Source: Nematostella vectensis (Eukaryota > Cnidaria > Anthozoa > Actiniaria > Edwardsiidae). From it: a DNA stretch of 64,000 nucleotides. Shown piece after piece: positions 12,201 to 23,959 of the stretch. The position numbers and the translations under genes were made by a program. A model generated the notes under the pieces. It saw only the letters and a list, made by a program, of their open reading frames with translations, was not told the origin of the DNA and made no database searches. The stretch lies in assembly GCF_932526225.1 (NCBI RefSeq), contig NC_064046.1:11495719-11559718 (forward strand), written 5' to 3'. The first letter of the stretch is position 1; each line of letters starts with the position of its first letter.

Positions 12201-15200
12201 CTCCAAGTGAAATATCGAGTTGAAGTATGTTTTGTTTAAACCTGAAATACAGCAATTTTTGGCCGCCATTATTTATGAACGTTTTATACGGGCTTTATTT
12301 TCACTTTTTACAGCTTTGCTGTTGGAGTTTTGAGCTAATTTTTCCACCAAGAGAATACCAAACGATGCTCTTTCTAATGAATGTAGCGAGAAGGCGTAAT
12401 TTTGATGGGAATTTAAGCCATACGGCCCCTTTAAGTATAAATATCTCTTTTTTTCTAACACCTACATGACTGCACTATCCAACCCAATACCACCCACCAC
12501 CCCCCGGGTACGCGCCTGGTCTACTTATTGCTTATTTTGTGTCCATAACAGCTCTCTTTGTTTCGTATTTAGACTTAATAGCTTATAAATGTATAGAAAA
12601 ACGACCGGTATAAATATTTAAACAATGCACGCTGGCGTTTATTTCCTAATATCACACAGGCACTCATCCAATCAGAGAGCTGAAATGTTATCAATTTATT
12701 AACTTACATTTCCTCAATGTCGTAGTCTTCCAAAGCCAGATATTTAACCCTCTCAGCAAAGATCATAATCTGGTGTCGTATAAGCATAAAAATATTATTT
12801 CATAGGCGGACAAAGTCTACATAAAACCTTGATTTTAGTAGTGTCGCGCTCGTTCCAAGTAATGCCTTCGAGTCAGCATATCAATATTTGGGTGACCTTT
12901 AAACCTGCTCGGTCAATCTCTTGGAGGCCTGGGTCTCAGGGCATTTCAAGATTAGTGAGATAAAGATTTGACCAAGTGATCACTTTTTTCTTGACAAATT
13001 CTTGCCGCGAGTCTCAAATTGACAGGAATCAGCATTTTTCACCATTATTTCTGGAGATCAGGGAGCGAAAATGTTTAGCTTTTCTAAATATGGGCACCAA
13101 TGTCTATATAAGGAAATACAAACGAAGGACACTATCCATGGGGAATATGTTTGATATGCTGCTCTTCGTTGGTGCTTACCTCTTTCTTGGTGATTTGAAA
13201 ATCCCTGTCCACGTCCCAATTGAGAAAGTAACCAGCCGTGCTGTTTGAATGACCTAAAGAAAAATAAAACATGTTAGCTTATGGTGACCGTTTGAGCGAT
13301 CGCTCGTCAAGCGGTGTTGCATCAATAATGGTGATGATGATGATGTTTGAAGATGATGATGATTATTATAATGATAGTGATGATGTTGATGATCATTAAT
13401 GCTGTTTGAGCCATAGGATAGCTGTAATGAAGATGATTATGACAATATGGCGATGTTGCTGTATTGGAGGATGGGTGGGGTGGGTGGGGTGGGTGGATGG
13501 GGGGCGGAAACCCCTCCTTCGACAGCCAAAGGAAATGGCAAATACACGAGAAAGGATGGAGGTTGGGTTTGCTGGTGACTCGGCAATTATTGGCTGCTTT
13601 TTATGGCTTGTATTTATGCCAAAGATCGGTATACCCCGACTCCCTCTGATTCTAGCTTTTAATTTTTACCCTCGGTAGACCTGATCATCTTTTGTGTCTG
13701 TCTCTGATGGGGCCACCCCCCCCCCCCCCCTTCCATCCCCCCTTTGATTCTAATGATTGCTTTTAATTCTTACCCTCGGTAGACCTAATCATTTTCTTGT
13801 ATTTGTCTGTGATGGGGTCAAGATGGATATCACTCGAGTGCATTCCCGCTTTTTTTGCTTTTTTCAAGATGTAATCACATTCCTCATCGGAAAGAAAATT
13901 AGGAATTTCTGCAAATATAAAAAGGATATTATAAATATATTTATATATATGTGTGTTAAGGCTGTCCCAAAGATGCTCCAAATTTCTTAAAAAGATGCTT
14001 CAAAAATACCAAAAAGTTGCCAAAAGTTGCTCCAAAAATTGCAAAAAGTTGCCACAAATTTGCAAAAGTTGCCAAAAAGATGCTCAAAAAATGGAATAAG
14101 AATTATCGAAAAATTTGTCCAAAAATTTGTAAAAATTTGCCAACAAATCTACCCCATTTTATAAAACGGCAGAGAGAATGCTGCTTTCTATTTCTCTTCG
14201 ACATTTTAAAAAAAATATATTTTTTGATTCGACATTAAACGCAAATACTTAATACTAATATACAATGCAAAATGTATTTAACGATGATGCAATAAAAGAG
14301 GCATCTTGTAAAAACAATCAGCTATCAGCTATCAGTCATGTTGTCGCTTGTTGTTGTTGTCGCTCGCTTGTTGTCTAATAATAAGTTCATTGTCACTCGA
14401 GCACTCCGCCATTTTGAATAATCATAGTAATGAACGCTGACCAACATAACTGCCTCCTCGTCAAACCATAGGTTGACCAATGACCATTAATAATATTACC
14501 AGATTAATAAATGATGTAAGTAGTTAAAAAACGCGAGAGTTCAATAGTTTGATACCAAGAACAAGAAAATAAGCAAAAGATGCACATTTGAGGTGAATAT
14601 ATCCCTAAAAACCCTAAAAAGACAGCAAAAGTGCTCTCATTTACAAAAGATGCCCGGGAAGAGAAAAGTTGCCGCAAATCCTTAAGATTGCTCAAAAGTT
14701 GCTGAGCATCTTAGGGACAGCCCTAATGTGTGTGGATTTTTTTGCGTCACGTATGCCTCCATATGTGGCGGATCCCTAGCAGATAAAGGAGAACTTGGTG
14801 CACACTCACCCCTTTCTCTATGCGAGCTAGTGTTATATGACGGGCATGATTAAATTCTCATAAGACAATGCCACCCCTTCCCTCTCGCCAATAAAAGAGA
14901 TGTTACGGCTCTTTGTGATATATAGCTCGTGCCTTATTCTCAACTCTTTCTATTGCTAATAAACGGATTCTAAAATAATGGAAAAATACTATATCAAAAC
15001 GTTAAAATTACTTGCTTACCAAATATGGGAGGCTGTATCGCTCGTGTTATCATCGAAACAGTCTTGCCCTCCTCGAGTTTAACCCTCCGCTTGTGTCCAA
15101 CCTAAACAAGAGAGATAAAACATATGCTTTAAACAACGGGGAAATTGGAATATACTCCGCTTTTATCCTAATTTAAATTGAATTTCAAGAAATTTAAGCG

Positions 15201-15724
15201 CATGTCTGTTGTTGTTGTTTTTTTACCGAAAATGCATCTCATTTGCATATACCATTAGTCACACAGTCGCCACATAGTCTTTAAAATTGTAATTTGCTCA
15301 ATGATAAAAAATGATATCAAGTTAACGCTGAGCTCTGAGCTTAATTCACAATACTTTCTTTTTTATTGCTTTTTCATAGTATAAGTATTATGAATGTAGG
15401 GCATTCATAGTTTCATGAAGAATGAATTCTGATATTTTTCAGAAAAATGAAAGAAAAAGAAAAGATCTCTGCGAAGAGCTCAAACGGTAGGCGAGTCGTA
15501 GTTCACCAATGATAGAAATATGCTGCACCAACCTTGACTGGGTCCCAGCGGTAAAGTCTTGCTCTTCCATCGTCCAAGCACGGTCCTTCGTCGGCCACGT
15601 CAATACGACAATGCTGCCTCGAACAATCACTCTTTTCATCAGGATTTTTGCTAAAGTTATTACTGGCAATACAGTAATCAAAAGCTATGGAGATTAGAGT
15701 CAGATACAGAAATAACTTTATCAT
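9269..15724 (-). CDS. Transmembrane prolyl 4-hydroxylase-like, gene B (complete, 466 aa)
   Basis: Minus-strand exons: 15533-15724, 15020-15101, 13774-13908, 13180-13253, 12708-12769, 11910-11947, 11670-11835, 10713-10895, 10244-10334, 9269-9646; all phases join. The ATG at 15724 opens a signal-like sequence (MIKLFLYLTLISIAFDYC); the longer frame from 15733 starts with GTG and was rejected. After a Cys-containing spacer come a conserved IPNFLSDEEC segment, a degenerate first EF-hand loop (DVDRDFQITKKE, Gly6 replaced by Phe) and a poor second EF-hand. The dioxygenase core has GHYNAHYD (Fe ligands His and Asp), EEGGETAFPVAD, SLHGGC (distal His) and KYIANNW (2OG-binding Lys), so catalysis looks intact. 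Compared with A and C, the intron inside the iron-site region is missing: exon 10713-10895 is 183 nt, equal to the sum of gene C's two exons. The protein ends in an unusual Lys/Ser-rich tail. It is probably an ER-lumen or secreted prolyl hydroxylase; its substrate is unknown. Confidence 0.9.
11340..11760. repeat. 141-bp tandem triplication of the gene B exon 7 donor region
   Basis: ACCATGGACC recurs at 11359, 11500 and 11641. The right copy is the true end of exon 11670-11835 with donor GTACGT. The two left copies repeat about 74 nt of that exon plus the donor. On the minus strand each has an AG directly before the exon-like part. The leftmost copy has a stop in the original frame. Confidence 0.9.
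12876..13164. repeat. Dispersed repeat R2, copy 2
   Basis: Direct-orientation match to 8128-8422. It ends 16 bp from gene B exon 13180-13253, in the intron after that exon. Confidence 0.85.
13640..13720. repeat. Partial duplicate of the gene B exon 3 3' end and donor
   Basis: TTACCCTCGGTAGACCTGATC and the following TGATGGGGCCA repeat the end of exon 13774-13908 and its intron start, about 120 bp downstream on the minus strand. It ends in a C tract. Confidence 0.75.
13956..14726. mobile_element. 771-bp terminal-inverted-repeat element
   Basis: Ends TTAAGGCTGTCCC and GGGACAGCCCTAA are inverted copies, extending inwards through AGATGCTC. Both flanks read TGTGTG, a possible target duplication but of low complexity. 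The interior has GTTGCCAAAA-type short repeats and no convincing gene. It lies in gene B intron 2. Confidence 0.6.
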
Positions 15725-16689
15725 GATAAACACCGTAGTCTAAGGAGATCGGGAAGGTTAGCTCATGGCTCTGCGAAGTCTTTGTGGCTCTTTTTGTGTT
15801 GTGCAGGTACTAAAAAAGTTTTGCAAAGGAAACATGTGACTTTGAAGGGGAAAAGGACAGTACAATACGGTGCCTGTCAGACGAGTATTAATAAATAATG
15901 AGCCACGCTAATTCAAATTACATTTTATTTGTCAAGAAAGTACCCGTCGTATAGTTAATGCCTGTGTTTATCTTAGTTTCTAATTAACGTCTCATGCAAT
16001 AATGTGAATATTTACTTTTTCCGCAACGATTTTTTTTTGTAAAATATTCAAATAGCGCACAGATTCATACTGCTTTTCCTGTATTCGATATTGCTGTTAC
16101 CGAAGATAATCAATGTTCGAACTGTCGATGGTCTGAGGGGGCGTTCAATAGATATGAGGCGTTCATTATAAACTGTAACAAAATAACATTTTAAATTTCA
16201 GTCAGGATAACGTTAAATTGTAGCCTGCGTAGCAAGGTCTCAACATTGAGCAAGACGCTTCTCGCTCAGATTATACAAGAAAGCAATTATATTTGTTTTA
16301 TATTACCGAAATTCCTGTGTCATTTGTGTTTGACCTCGGAGGGAGTGTTGGTGTGTGATTTAGTGGGGGGGGGGGGGGGGGGTTAATAGAGGGGCGTTCA
16401 ATACAGACTTGTAAGCTTAAGGGTGGGCGTTCATTTAGAAAGGAAGCGTTTATTAGATCATTTACGGTATTCCAGATTAAGCAGAGACATAAAAAATGTA
16501 GCCATGTAGAGATTTCTCTCCTGGGGGAGAGGTGGGTGCCGTAGATCAGGTATTCTTCCGCAGAAAAAGTTTCTTTCTGCCAATACCATTCAAGGCCTTC
16601 GATATTTTGGTCGAGTGTCAAATCTTTTTACATTCGCCCTTCCACAAACAAAACTTTATTCTACCTGAGGGACGAGTTTCAAAAATCGG

Positions 16690-16930
16690 AAATCACGTTT
16701 CACGAAAAACTGATAAACTGACGACAAGGATCAATCTTTACTCGGAAATCACGATTCACGATTTTTGAAGAGCATAGATCACGATTCACGATTTTTAAAG
16801 AGCATATAGATCACGATTCACGCTGATCAAATTTCGTCATTCACGAATTATGGCGAAGGTCGCAATCACGGATCACGGTTTACAATTTGTCCTTTTTACG
16901 ATTCACGATAAGGCCGTTCACGGATCACGA
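16690..16930. repeat. Irregular array of ATCACGATTCACGA motifs
   Basis: At least six diverged copies spaced about 25-45 bp apart, both as direct repeats and as variants such as GATCACGGTTTACAA. No coding potential. Confidence 0.7.
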
Positions 16931-17124
16931 AGAATAACCCTTATCGCCTCTGTACCCTAAGCCCGTCCTTTTATAAATGTCGATCAACCACTTTGAAAAA
17001 CGTTTTTAAAACCAAATTTATTTGAAGAAAGCACATTTGAGGGGCACAGGAATAACTGCTTCTCTTCACAGGTAATGCAAATGTTTTTTTAATGATCATT
17101 ATCTTTTATCTTTTTTTAATATCA

Positions 17125-17130
17125 TTTATT
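17125..17130 (-). terminator. Poly(A) signal of P4HTM-like gene C
   Basis: AATAAA on the minus strand (TTTATT on plus), 24 nt beyond the stop codon at 17154. A second one lies near 17017. Confidence 0.5.
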
Positions 17131-17153
17131 TGTAAAATATTAAATTAACTTTG

Positions 17154-20100
17154 CTATTTAAAATCTCTGACCATATGAGCCGGGTCTTCAGAGTCATCGA
17201 AACTGCTTTTGCTTCCAATGTTCGACGGATCAAAAGCCGTCAGCCAGTTATTCGCTACCCATTTATGCCCTTTGCTTACACCACAACCTCCATGTATGGT
17301 ATAATCATCCCTCTCGCCAAGGAATCCGTTATCCTCGTCAACAAAATGGTTGTACCAAAGGATGGCTTTGCCAAGCTCGGGTTTCACAAGGAGACGGGAG
17401 TCTTTGCAATACTGAAGCAGGTTGAATCTGTCTCCTCGTTTCTCACGTACAAAAGCCTACAGAAGAGAGTGCACAATGAATTATATATTTCATATTTGAT
17501 GGCGGAACTAGCTGTGGGGAAGAGTGGGATATTCTACAGAATATTCGACGGTGTTTCGAGGGCAAATTGCGGCTCTATATTTTGCCTCAGCGGAGACTGT
17601 GGTTAGATGGTTTTTGGAAAATGGTTTGTCATTATTATGCGTTTAGGCTGATTGTCGTAGGCATTGAATCAAGCAAAAGAAAACGGGTAACACAACAGAC
17701 AAAAAAGAAAGGGTGACTTTTCATAAAGTTTTGGTACATTGCTCACTGTAGTTAAATGCAACAAGGGTTTATAAATGTTATGTTCAGCATTATGGGCAAT
17801 GGTGACTGTTTTTGTTAGTGCATCTAAAAAAATAAAAATTAAAAACCTTAACAGCCTGAATTGTCACCTGATACCACTATTCATAAGAACAAATTAGGTC
17901 TGATTTGAAAATTCTAGGTTAGTTAAGGTTCAGTGCGAACGGCGAATGGCAATTGCCAAATGGCAGTTCTACGACCGAAAGGTGTTTATGCGTAGCAATT
18001 ATTTGTTAAAATAAAGGTGATAAATAAGCTCAAGCGTTATCAGAACCATATATAAATTGTATTAAATGGATAGCCAAATGTTTTATTTACATTTTTCTGA
18101 ATTTTTGGGAAAACAGATATTTTGGGTCCTTCCGGTCGTAGAACTGGCATTCGTCAATCGCCATTTGTCATTTGCACTGACAACGTTTTTTGAAATAGGT
18201 GCATGCTGCTCCGTCATAATGTCCTAGTACCAGTCTTACCGTACCTCGTACCAGTCTTACCGTACCTCGTACCAGTCTTACCGTACCTCGTACCAGTCTT
18301 ACCGTACCTCGTACCAGTCTTACCGTACCTCGTACCAGTCTTACCGTACCTCGTACCAGTCTTACCGTACCTCGTACCAGTCTTACCGTACCTCGTACCA
18401 GTCTTACAGTTACCTCGTACCAGTCTTACCGTACCTCGTACCAGTCTTACAGTTACCTCGTACCAGTCTTACCGTACCTCGTACCAGTCTTACAGTACTT
18501 CGTACCAGTCTTACCGTACCTCGTACCAGTCTTACAGTTACCTCGTACCAGTCTTACCGTACCTCGTACCAGTCTTACCGTACCTCGTACCAGTCTTACC
18601 GTACTTCGTACCAGTCTTACCGTACCTCGTACCAGTCTTACCGTACTTCGTACCAGTCTAACAGTTACCTCGATAAGGGAAATGATCGGGATCGCCAGTG
18701 CTGAATAACGTATGCGCATGCGCATGCTTTGGCGAAAACAAGCACAATCGTAGTGTTGAATCGTTCGAGTAAAGGTACGAAAGGCTGACTTCAGTTGCTA
18801 TTTTGACTAACTGTACAACATTAGAACCATACTGTACAAAAGATGACAGATTTGTGTGATAATGAGGGAGTCATAAAGAAAATTATAGCCTAATGTTTGG
18901 TCTAGTTTTCTTAGCATTCGCCAAAATGTGACAGCTGCCGGTAAAAGACGCCATTTTAAAACAAAAAGGCTGGTTTAACCGCGCGGTACTTGAACTAGTC
19001 TTGCGTTTTTCAGCACTGGCATCGGGATCACACTCACCTCTTCGCTGTAGGTTTCGTTGTCAGCGGCAGGGAACGCTGTCTCGCCTCCCTCAGGTACCTC
19101 ATTTAGATAGTACAAGACCGTGGCATAACTAAGGGGAAAAACACGAATGAGTGAGTTGTATTGATAGTGTACAGGACAACGTGGTATAACTAAGGGGAAA
19201 AAACACGAATGAGCAAGTTATATTGATAGTACAAGACCGTGGCATAACTAAGGGGAAAAAACACGAATGAGCAAGTTATATTGATAGTACAAGACCGTGG
19301 CATAACTTAGGGGGAAAACAGGAATGAGTAAGTTATATTTATAGTACAAGACCGTGGCATAACTTAGGGGGAGAGCACGAATGAGTATGTTATATTGATG
19401 TGTACGAGCTTTGGATCTCAATCTTTTTTTCGCCGTGATGGCATCACGGAGGAAAACTGAAAATGCAAGAAGGTTACGACAACGCAAAATGACTGACGAT
19501 TATGATGATGATGTTGATAAATGATGATGAATGGTAGTTAATGACGACGACGGCGATAATAATTACAACAATGATGATGATGAAAAGGAAGAATAAGATG
19601 ATCATGATCTTTATCAAAAAGAAGAAAAAGAAGAAAGAGAAGGAGGAGGAAGAGGAGAATGAAAAAAAGAAAAAGTAAAAGAAAGGTTGGAAGAAGAAGA
19701 TGGGGATGGTGATCGTATAATTTAGCTTGTAATCTACTTACCGACAGAGCCTGCATTGCACCCGGTCAGCGCCGACAATGTGACAACACTTGTATCCCGG
19801 ATGTTCACTGATTGACTGGCTGTCATAATGACCATTATAATGACCATCTTTACCGTATCGCACGACCTGTTAGACAAGCAAAATGATTTACCTCCAGCTT
19901 ATCTCATTAGACCATCAGAGGGCTTATCGGTTTTCTAAACGTCTAAACGTCAATAGACTATTTGCTATTATTTCTTATGTCTTTTGCCCTGCCCCTTGCG
20001 AACATATGTCTATACACCTGATGGCGGTACAAACTAGTTCTTGTTATATTTAATACCCTGACGCGTACCCTTTCACAGCACTTAAACGTTGGCTCTACCA

Positions 20101-22831
20101 TCGAAAATGGTGGGACAAAACATTTTCGCGCCTTATAAAAAAACCCGGGCAAGTTTTTCGTAAATGGTGAGGTGGCATCAGCAATATCATTACAGGACCT
20201 GATACACAGGCTAATATAGCAGGCGCGTACACAGGGGGGTTGCGCAGGGTGCGCGCACCAACCCCCCCCCCCCCCCCCCTTGGCGACCAAAAGGGTCATT
20301 TCTTATTAAGGAATCTTCAAATCTTATGCTTTTTCCATGTGATACCTATGACTGCGCACCCCCTCAGCCAATCCTGTTTACGCGCCTGTACAACCCGTGT
20401 CGAATCATTTACCTGGACGGGCTCACTTCCTTGCATTAGCTCCGGTGGTAATCTTGTCAGCTTTCCGGTTCTACAATAATAGAATTAAAATAAAACCAAC
20501 AGCACGTGACCATCCATGCGGTATACCGCTGACTCACCTTGCGCGCAGCCTCTTCATGACGTCGTCAGCCTTTCGACCTTGACCAAGCCAGGCCTGGTTG
20601 CTGTATCGTTCTCGATGACGTGGGTGCTGGTCCTTCAGTGTGTCCATGTACGACACAATAGAGGCTGTCGGGAAGGTGGGCCAGTCGTCATCCGTCACTC
20701 CGCCTGCGATCAATAGGGTCAGCTGTTAGATTTGCCAAACAGCTTAGTTAAAGAGCAAGATAGACGGCTTTACGATGCTGGCGTTGTTTGGTCTTCAGTT
20801 TTTCTTTTAAACGCAGAACCGTGTTAAGTACAACCGTAAAGTTTTAAATGTAATGAGAGTTCTCTAAAAAAGTGAAGAATGAATACTGGGACATTGGCAG
20901 CAAATCGTATGTCATACACTCGTTTATTCAATGAATTTACTTCATACATTGACGGATTTACCATAACCCCGGGGAATTAAAGAAGGACAATCACGCCGCC
21001 ATTTTATGCTTCCGCTCAATAATGTCGAGTGACTCAGAGAATCCATTTCCATCGGCTAATTCAAGCGAGTTACCAAGATATTTTCAATTAAATATAGTTA
21101 ATTACGTATAAGACTTCATTCATAGATTGTTATTTTGAAGTTTTCTTGTGATGAACCGTTGTATTTTTAATTTAAAACAATAACAAATGAGTGGCTGATC
21201 GACATTCTTTAACGTACCATCTTCAAACTGGCGAAGATCCAACTTCTCTATCCTACAAAATACAGTAAACATTTGGGAAAACATTTGTTAATTAGCATTA
21301 ATGATAGGACACAAATACAAATGGAATGTAAATTAGTACAAATTTGGCTTGTAGTGGAAGCCGAGGGGATTTAAGGGGGGGAGGGGGGGGGGGAGGGGGT
21401 TGCAATACATTCGACATTTATATCTCTGATACTTACATCTCCTCAACTTCTTCTAGACTCAAGTAAAGGTATTTGTAGAATTCTGCGAAGTCTTTAACCT
21501 GTATATAAAAAAGGTAAAGAAAAATAATATGTGTGTCTTCGTAAAGAGGTGGGTTGGATGACATTTTAGTCCTGTTCCATCCAAGTTTAGGATATGCTCG
21601 ATAGTAGTGATCTACAAAACAAGTCTGAGACAGTAACCATTTTACATCGGCTGATGTGTAAAACTATTGCTATGTTTTCTATTCAAATTGGTAAATGAAG
21701 TGTAATAACACTTTAAACTGAGATTTTTAGATGATATATTGACACAAGTTTTCCCTGGAGACCAGAGGCTCCGAGGGTTTTTCGAGCGAAGCGAGAGTTT
21801 GAGAGTTTTTCGAGCGAAGCGAGATTTTTCGAACGAAACGAGAAAAGCGGATATTCAGCCTCTGGAACCCAAGGTAACACAAGTTCTTTTTGTCTTAAAA
21901 TGATTGAGTTAAAATAGTAACAAGGGTGTGGCTGTGGCTGCAAGAGTTATTAATGTTAGCAGTCACCCGTGAATACGAGTTGAGGTGTTATACTGAAAGG
22001 TTTAACTCATAAATGTACCACTAAATACCTCTTCCCTAGTAATCTTGCCATCTCGATCGAAGTCCCAGCTGTTAAAACTTGCCGCGGCTCCTTGAGAGTG
22101 TCCTAAACAAAAAAAGGTGAAACAAATATTGTTGCTGTTTTTTCGCCAAGTTACATCCGATGCATGCATACAAAAACGGCGGCGAATTCGCCGATATTAT
22201 CTAGACGTCTAGCCATTTCCGGCGGTGCAGATAGGCTCACACGGAGTTGCTCCATCGTCTCTCAAGACGGACAGATGCCGGTGACGACATTCAATGCGCG
22301 CATACAAAAACAATTTAATGTCCTGCCCTATATCCAAGATGGCGATCTTCTCGTCGATGAATTGAGTTTACTTGCGAAAAAAATTCCATCTATATAACTA
22401 CTTGTACAGAGGCTAAGGCCTGGGAGATAACCAAAGCAAACCTAAACGTTACTTTTTTTAAATAGGTCAAAATAGCATAAACGTTTTGCAAAGGTACGCG
22501 TTTACGCGCACAGCTTAGGCATAGGAAGTCGATTATGCGCAGACTCATCCGTTCTCAAAGACCATATCAATTTAAACAATTAGGCTACGATACACGTTGC
22601 AATTTTGTACGCTCGCACGAGCGAATTTCAATTGCCAGCTCACAATCGCAAGGTATTACTGCCGCGACGCCGAATTCGCCGATATTTAGTTACCTGATTA
22701 GTCCGATACTTACTGGCGATAAAACTCGCTCATACTCGAGCGTACAAAATCACTTAGTGTGTCCGTAGGGTTAAGGTAACCTGGGTGCTCCAAATGACAG
22801 GCCGGGCGGACGCGTTCGTTTCTCTCGCACG

Positions 22832-22862
<31 letters not shown>

Positions 22863-23959
22863 CTCTGCGGGTTTTCGGAAACCTCAAACTTCTGGATTCA
22901 CACACACACTTCTGGATTCACACACATACAAACCTACCTGAGATGTTCTTCTTGGCGTCCAATAGCCGTTTGTCGAAGTGCATGATGCTTGTCTGAAGAC
23001 CTTTCTTGATCGCTAGCTGCTTGATGTGTTCGACCTCATCATGACTAAGAAAATTGGGGATTTCTTGAAAGAGCAAAGAAGCAAAAGTCGATGAGAAATT
23101 GTATTCTCTTACTAAAGTAACGGTTTTGCATATAGAATCAACCCTTTATACACAAATTACTAGAATAAAAACAGGGAACTGTAGTCCCCATCATAAGCAT
23201 CCCTTAAAAAAATCGTTACCCATTTTATATAATCTGTCCTGTGTGGAAACAGAAAGTTATAGTCCCTGTCTGGCAAATCTGCTAGACGCTCGTCATCATG
23301 GTGGTGTGTGAAGAAGAAAGGAGAGGGGGGGGGCTCAAAAGTGATAAAACCACTAATCCCACATAAGCAGAAAATTCGTACCAAAGACTGGTGGTTTGTT
23401 TGCAACGGTGATCATTTTCCACTTTTTTCCAGGTTCGAGTTCCAACTCTCTTGTATAGCCTTTCTGTAGAAAATAATGATTCAAAAAGAGACGTCAAGAT
23501 GGGCCATAGGTGTAAAGTCTATCAGATACATATTATTTTATATGCTTGTGCGGGAAATGTTAGATACAAAAATGTATTGTTAAATTTTCAAAGATTCGAA
23601 TTGCACATTTTATGTTTTGTTTTTGTGACTAAAATTTTTGTTTTGTTTACATTGTTTAATCAAAACACTATAGCCGCTGTCGACATCGCTCAGTGTTATC
23701 TGTTAAAGACACCTATTTCCCAATCTTTGACAATTAAATTACTGGATATTAAAAAAGGCAAACCACAATGTTATCGTCTTACTGTGATGGGCTCCCAGCG
23801 GTAGAGTCTTGGTCGATCGTCATCCATGCAAGGGCCTTCGTCTTCATTTCGATAACAAACTCCATTTTCGCAACTCATGTCATACTGGTCTTCAGCAAAG
23901 CACCCCAAAACAGCAAAAACAAACAGTGAAAGAGTCCTATGCGAGATCATCGGAGCCAT
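17154..23959 (-). CDS. Transmembrane prolyl 4-hydroxylase-like, gene C (complete, 432 aa)
   Basis: Minus-strand exons: 23783-23959, 23382-23463, 22938-23063, 22029-22102, 21437-21498, 21218-21252, 20538-20703, 20413-20470, 19742-19866, 19038-19128, 17154-17456; phases are continuous over 433 codons. I chose the ATG at 23959 because it starts a clean signal peptide (MAPMISHRTLSLFVFAVLG); the frame from 24073 is only an upstream extension. A canonical EF-hand loop, DFDRDGKITREE, lies in exon 22029-22102; the second EF-hand is degenerate. Dioxygenase residues are GHYNGHYD (Fe), EGGETAFPAADN, TIHGGC (distal His) and HKWVANNW (2OG Lys), so a working enzyme is expected. The C-terminus is short and acidic, unlike gene B's Lys tail. 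Gene C is the third head-to-tail copy, 1.4 kb upstream of gene B. A 21-bp minisatellite and copies of its own exon 9 acceptor lie in its introns. Confidence 0.9.
17931..18179. mobile_element. MITE family M1, copy 1
   Basis: Left end CAGTGCGAACGGCGAATGGC and right end GCCATTTGTCATTTGCACTG are inverted copies; a second inner pair (GTTCTACGACCG / CGGTCGTAGAAC) extends the hairpin. The same family occurs at 62952-63160. Lies in the last intron of gene C. Confidence 0.75.
18227..18675. repeat. 21-bp minisatellite, about 21 copies
   Basis: The unit is TACCAGTCTTACCGTACCTCG with occasional CAGTTACC or CTTCG variants. A 21-bp unit keeps one frame open, giving a repetitive VPVLPYL frame with no other sign of coding. 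It is intronic in gene C. Confidence 0.95.
19105..19405. repeat. About 58-bp tandem repeat copying the gene C exon 9 acceptor
   Basis: GTGGCATAACT (or GTGGTATAAC) recurs at 19120, 19181, 19239, 19297 and 19354. The first is the true start of exon 19038-19128. The others carry the same acceptor (CTTAG on the minus strand) and about 25 nt of exon sequence, lying upstream in transcription order. Confidence 0.85.

Larger units (their letters stand above)
15725..17153. other. Intergenic region between genes B and C
   Basis: No gene is seen. It has a poly-G tract (16365-16382) and a short irregular array of ATCACGATTCACGA motifs (16690-16930). The gene B promoter should lie just above 15724. Confidence 0.6.

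Noticed and set aside
18203-18661. 152-codon repetitive frame (VPVLPYL units)
   Set aside because: A product of the 21-bp minisatellite, intronic in gene C and on the opposite strand.
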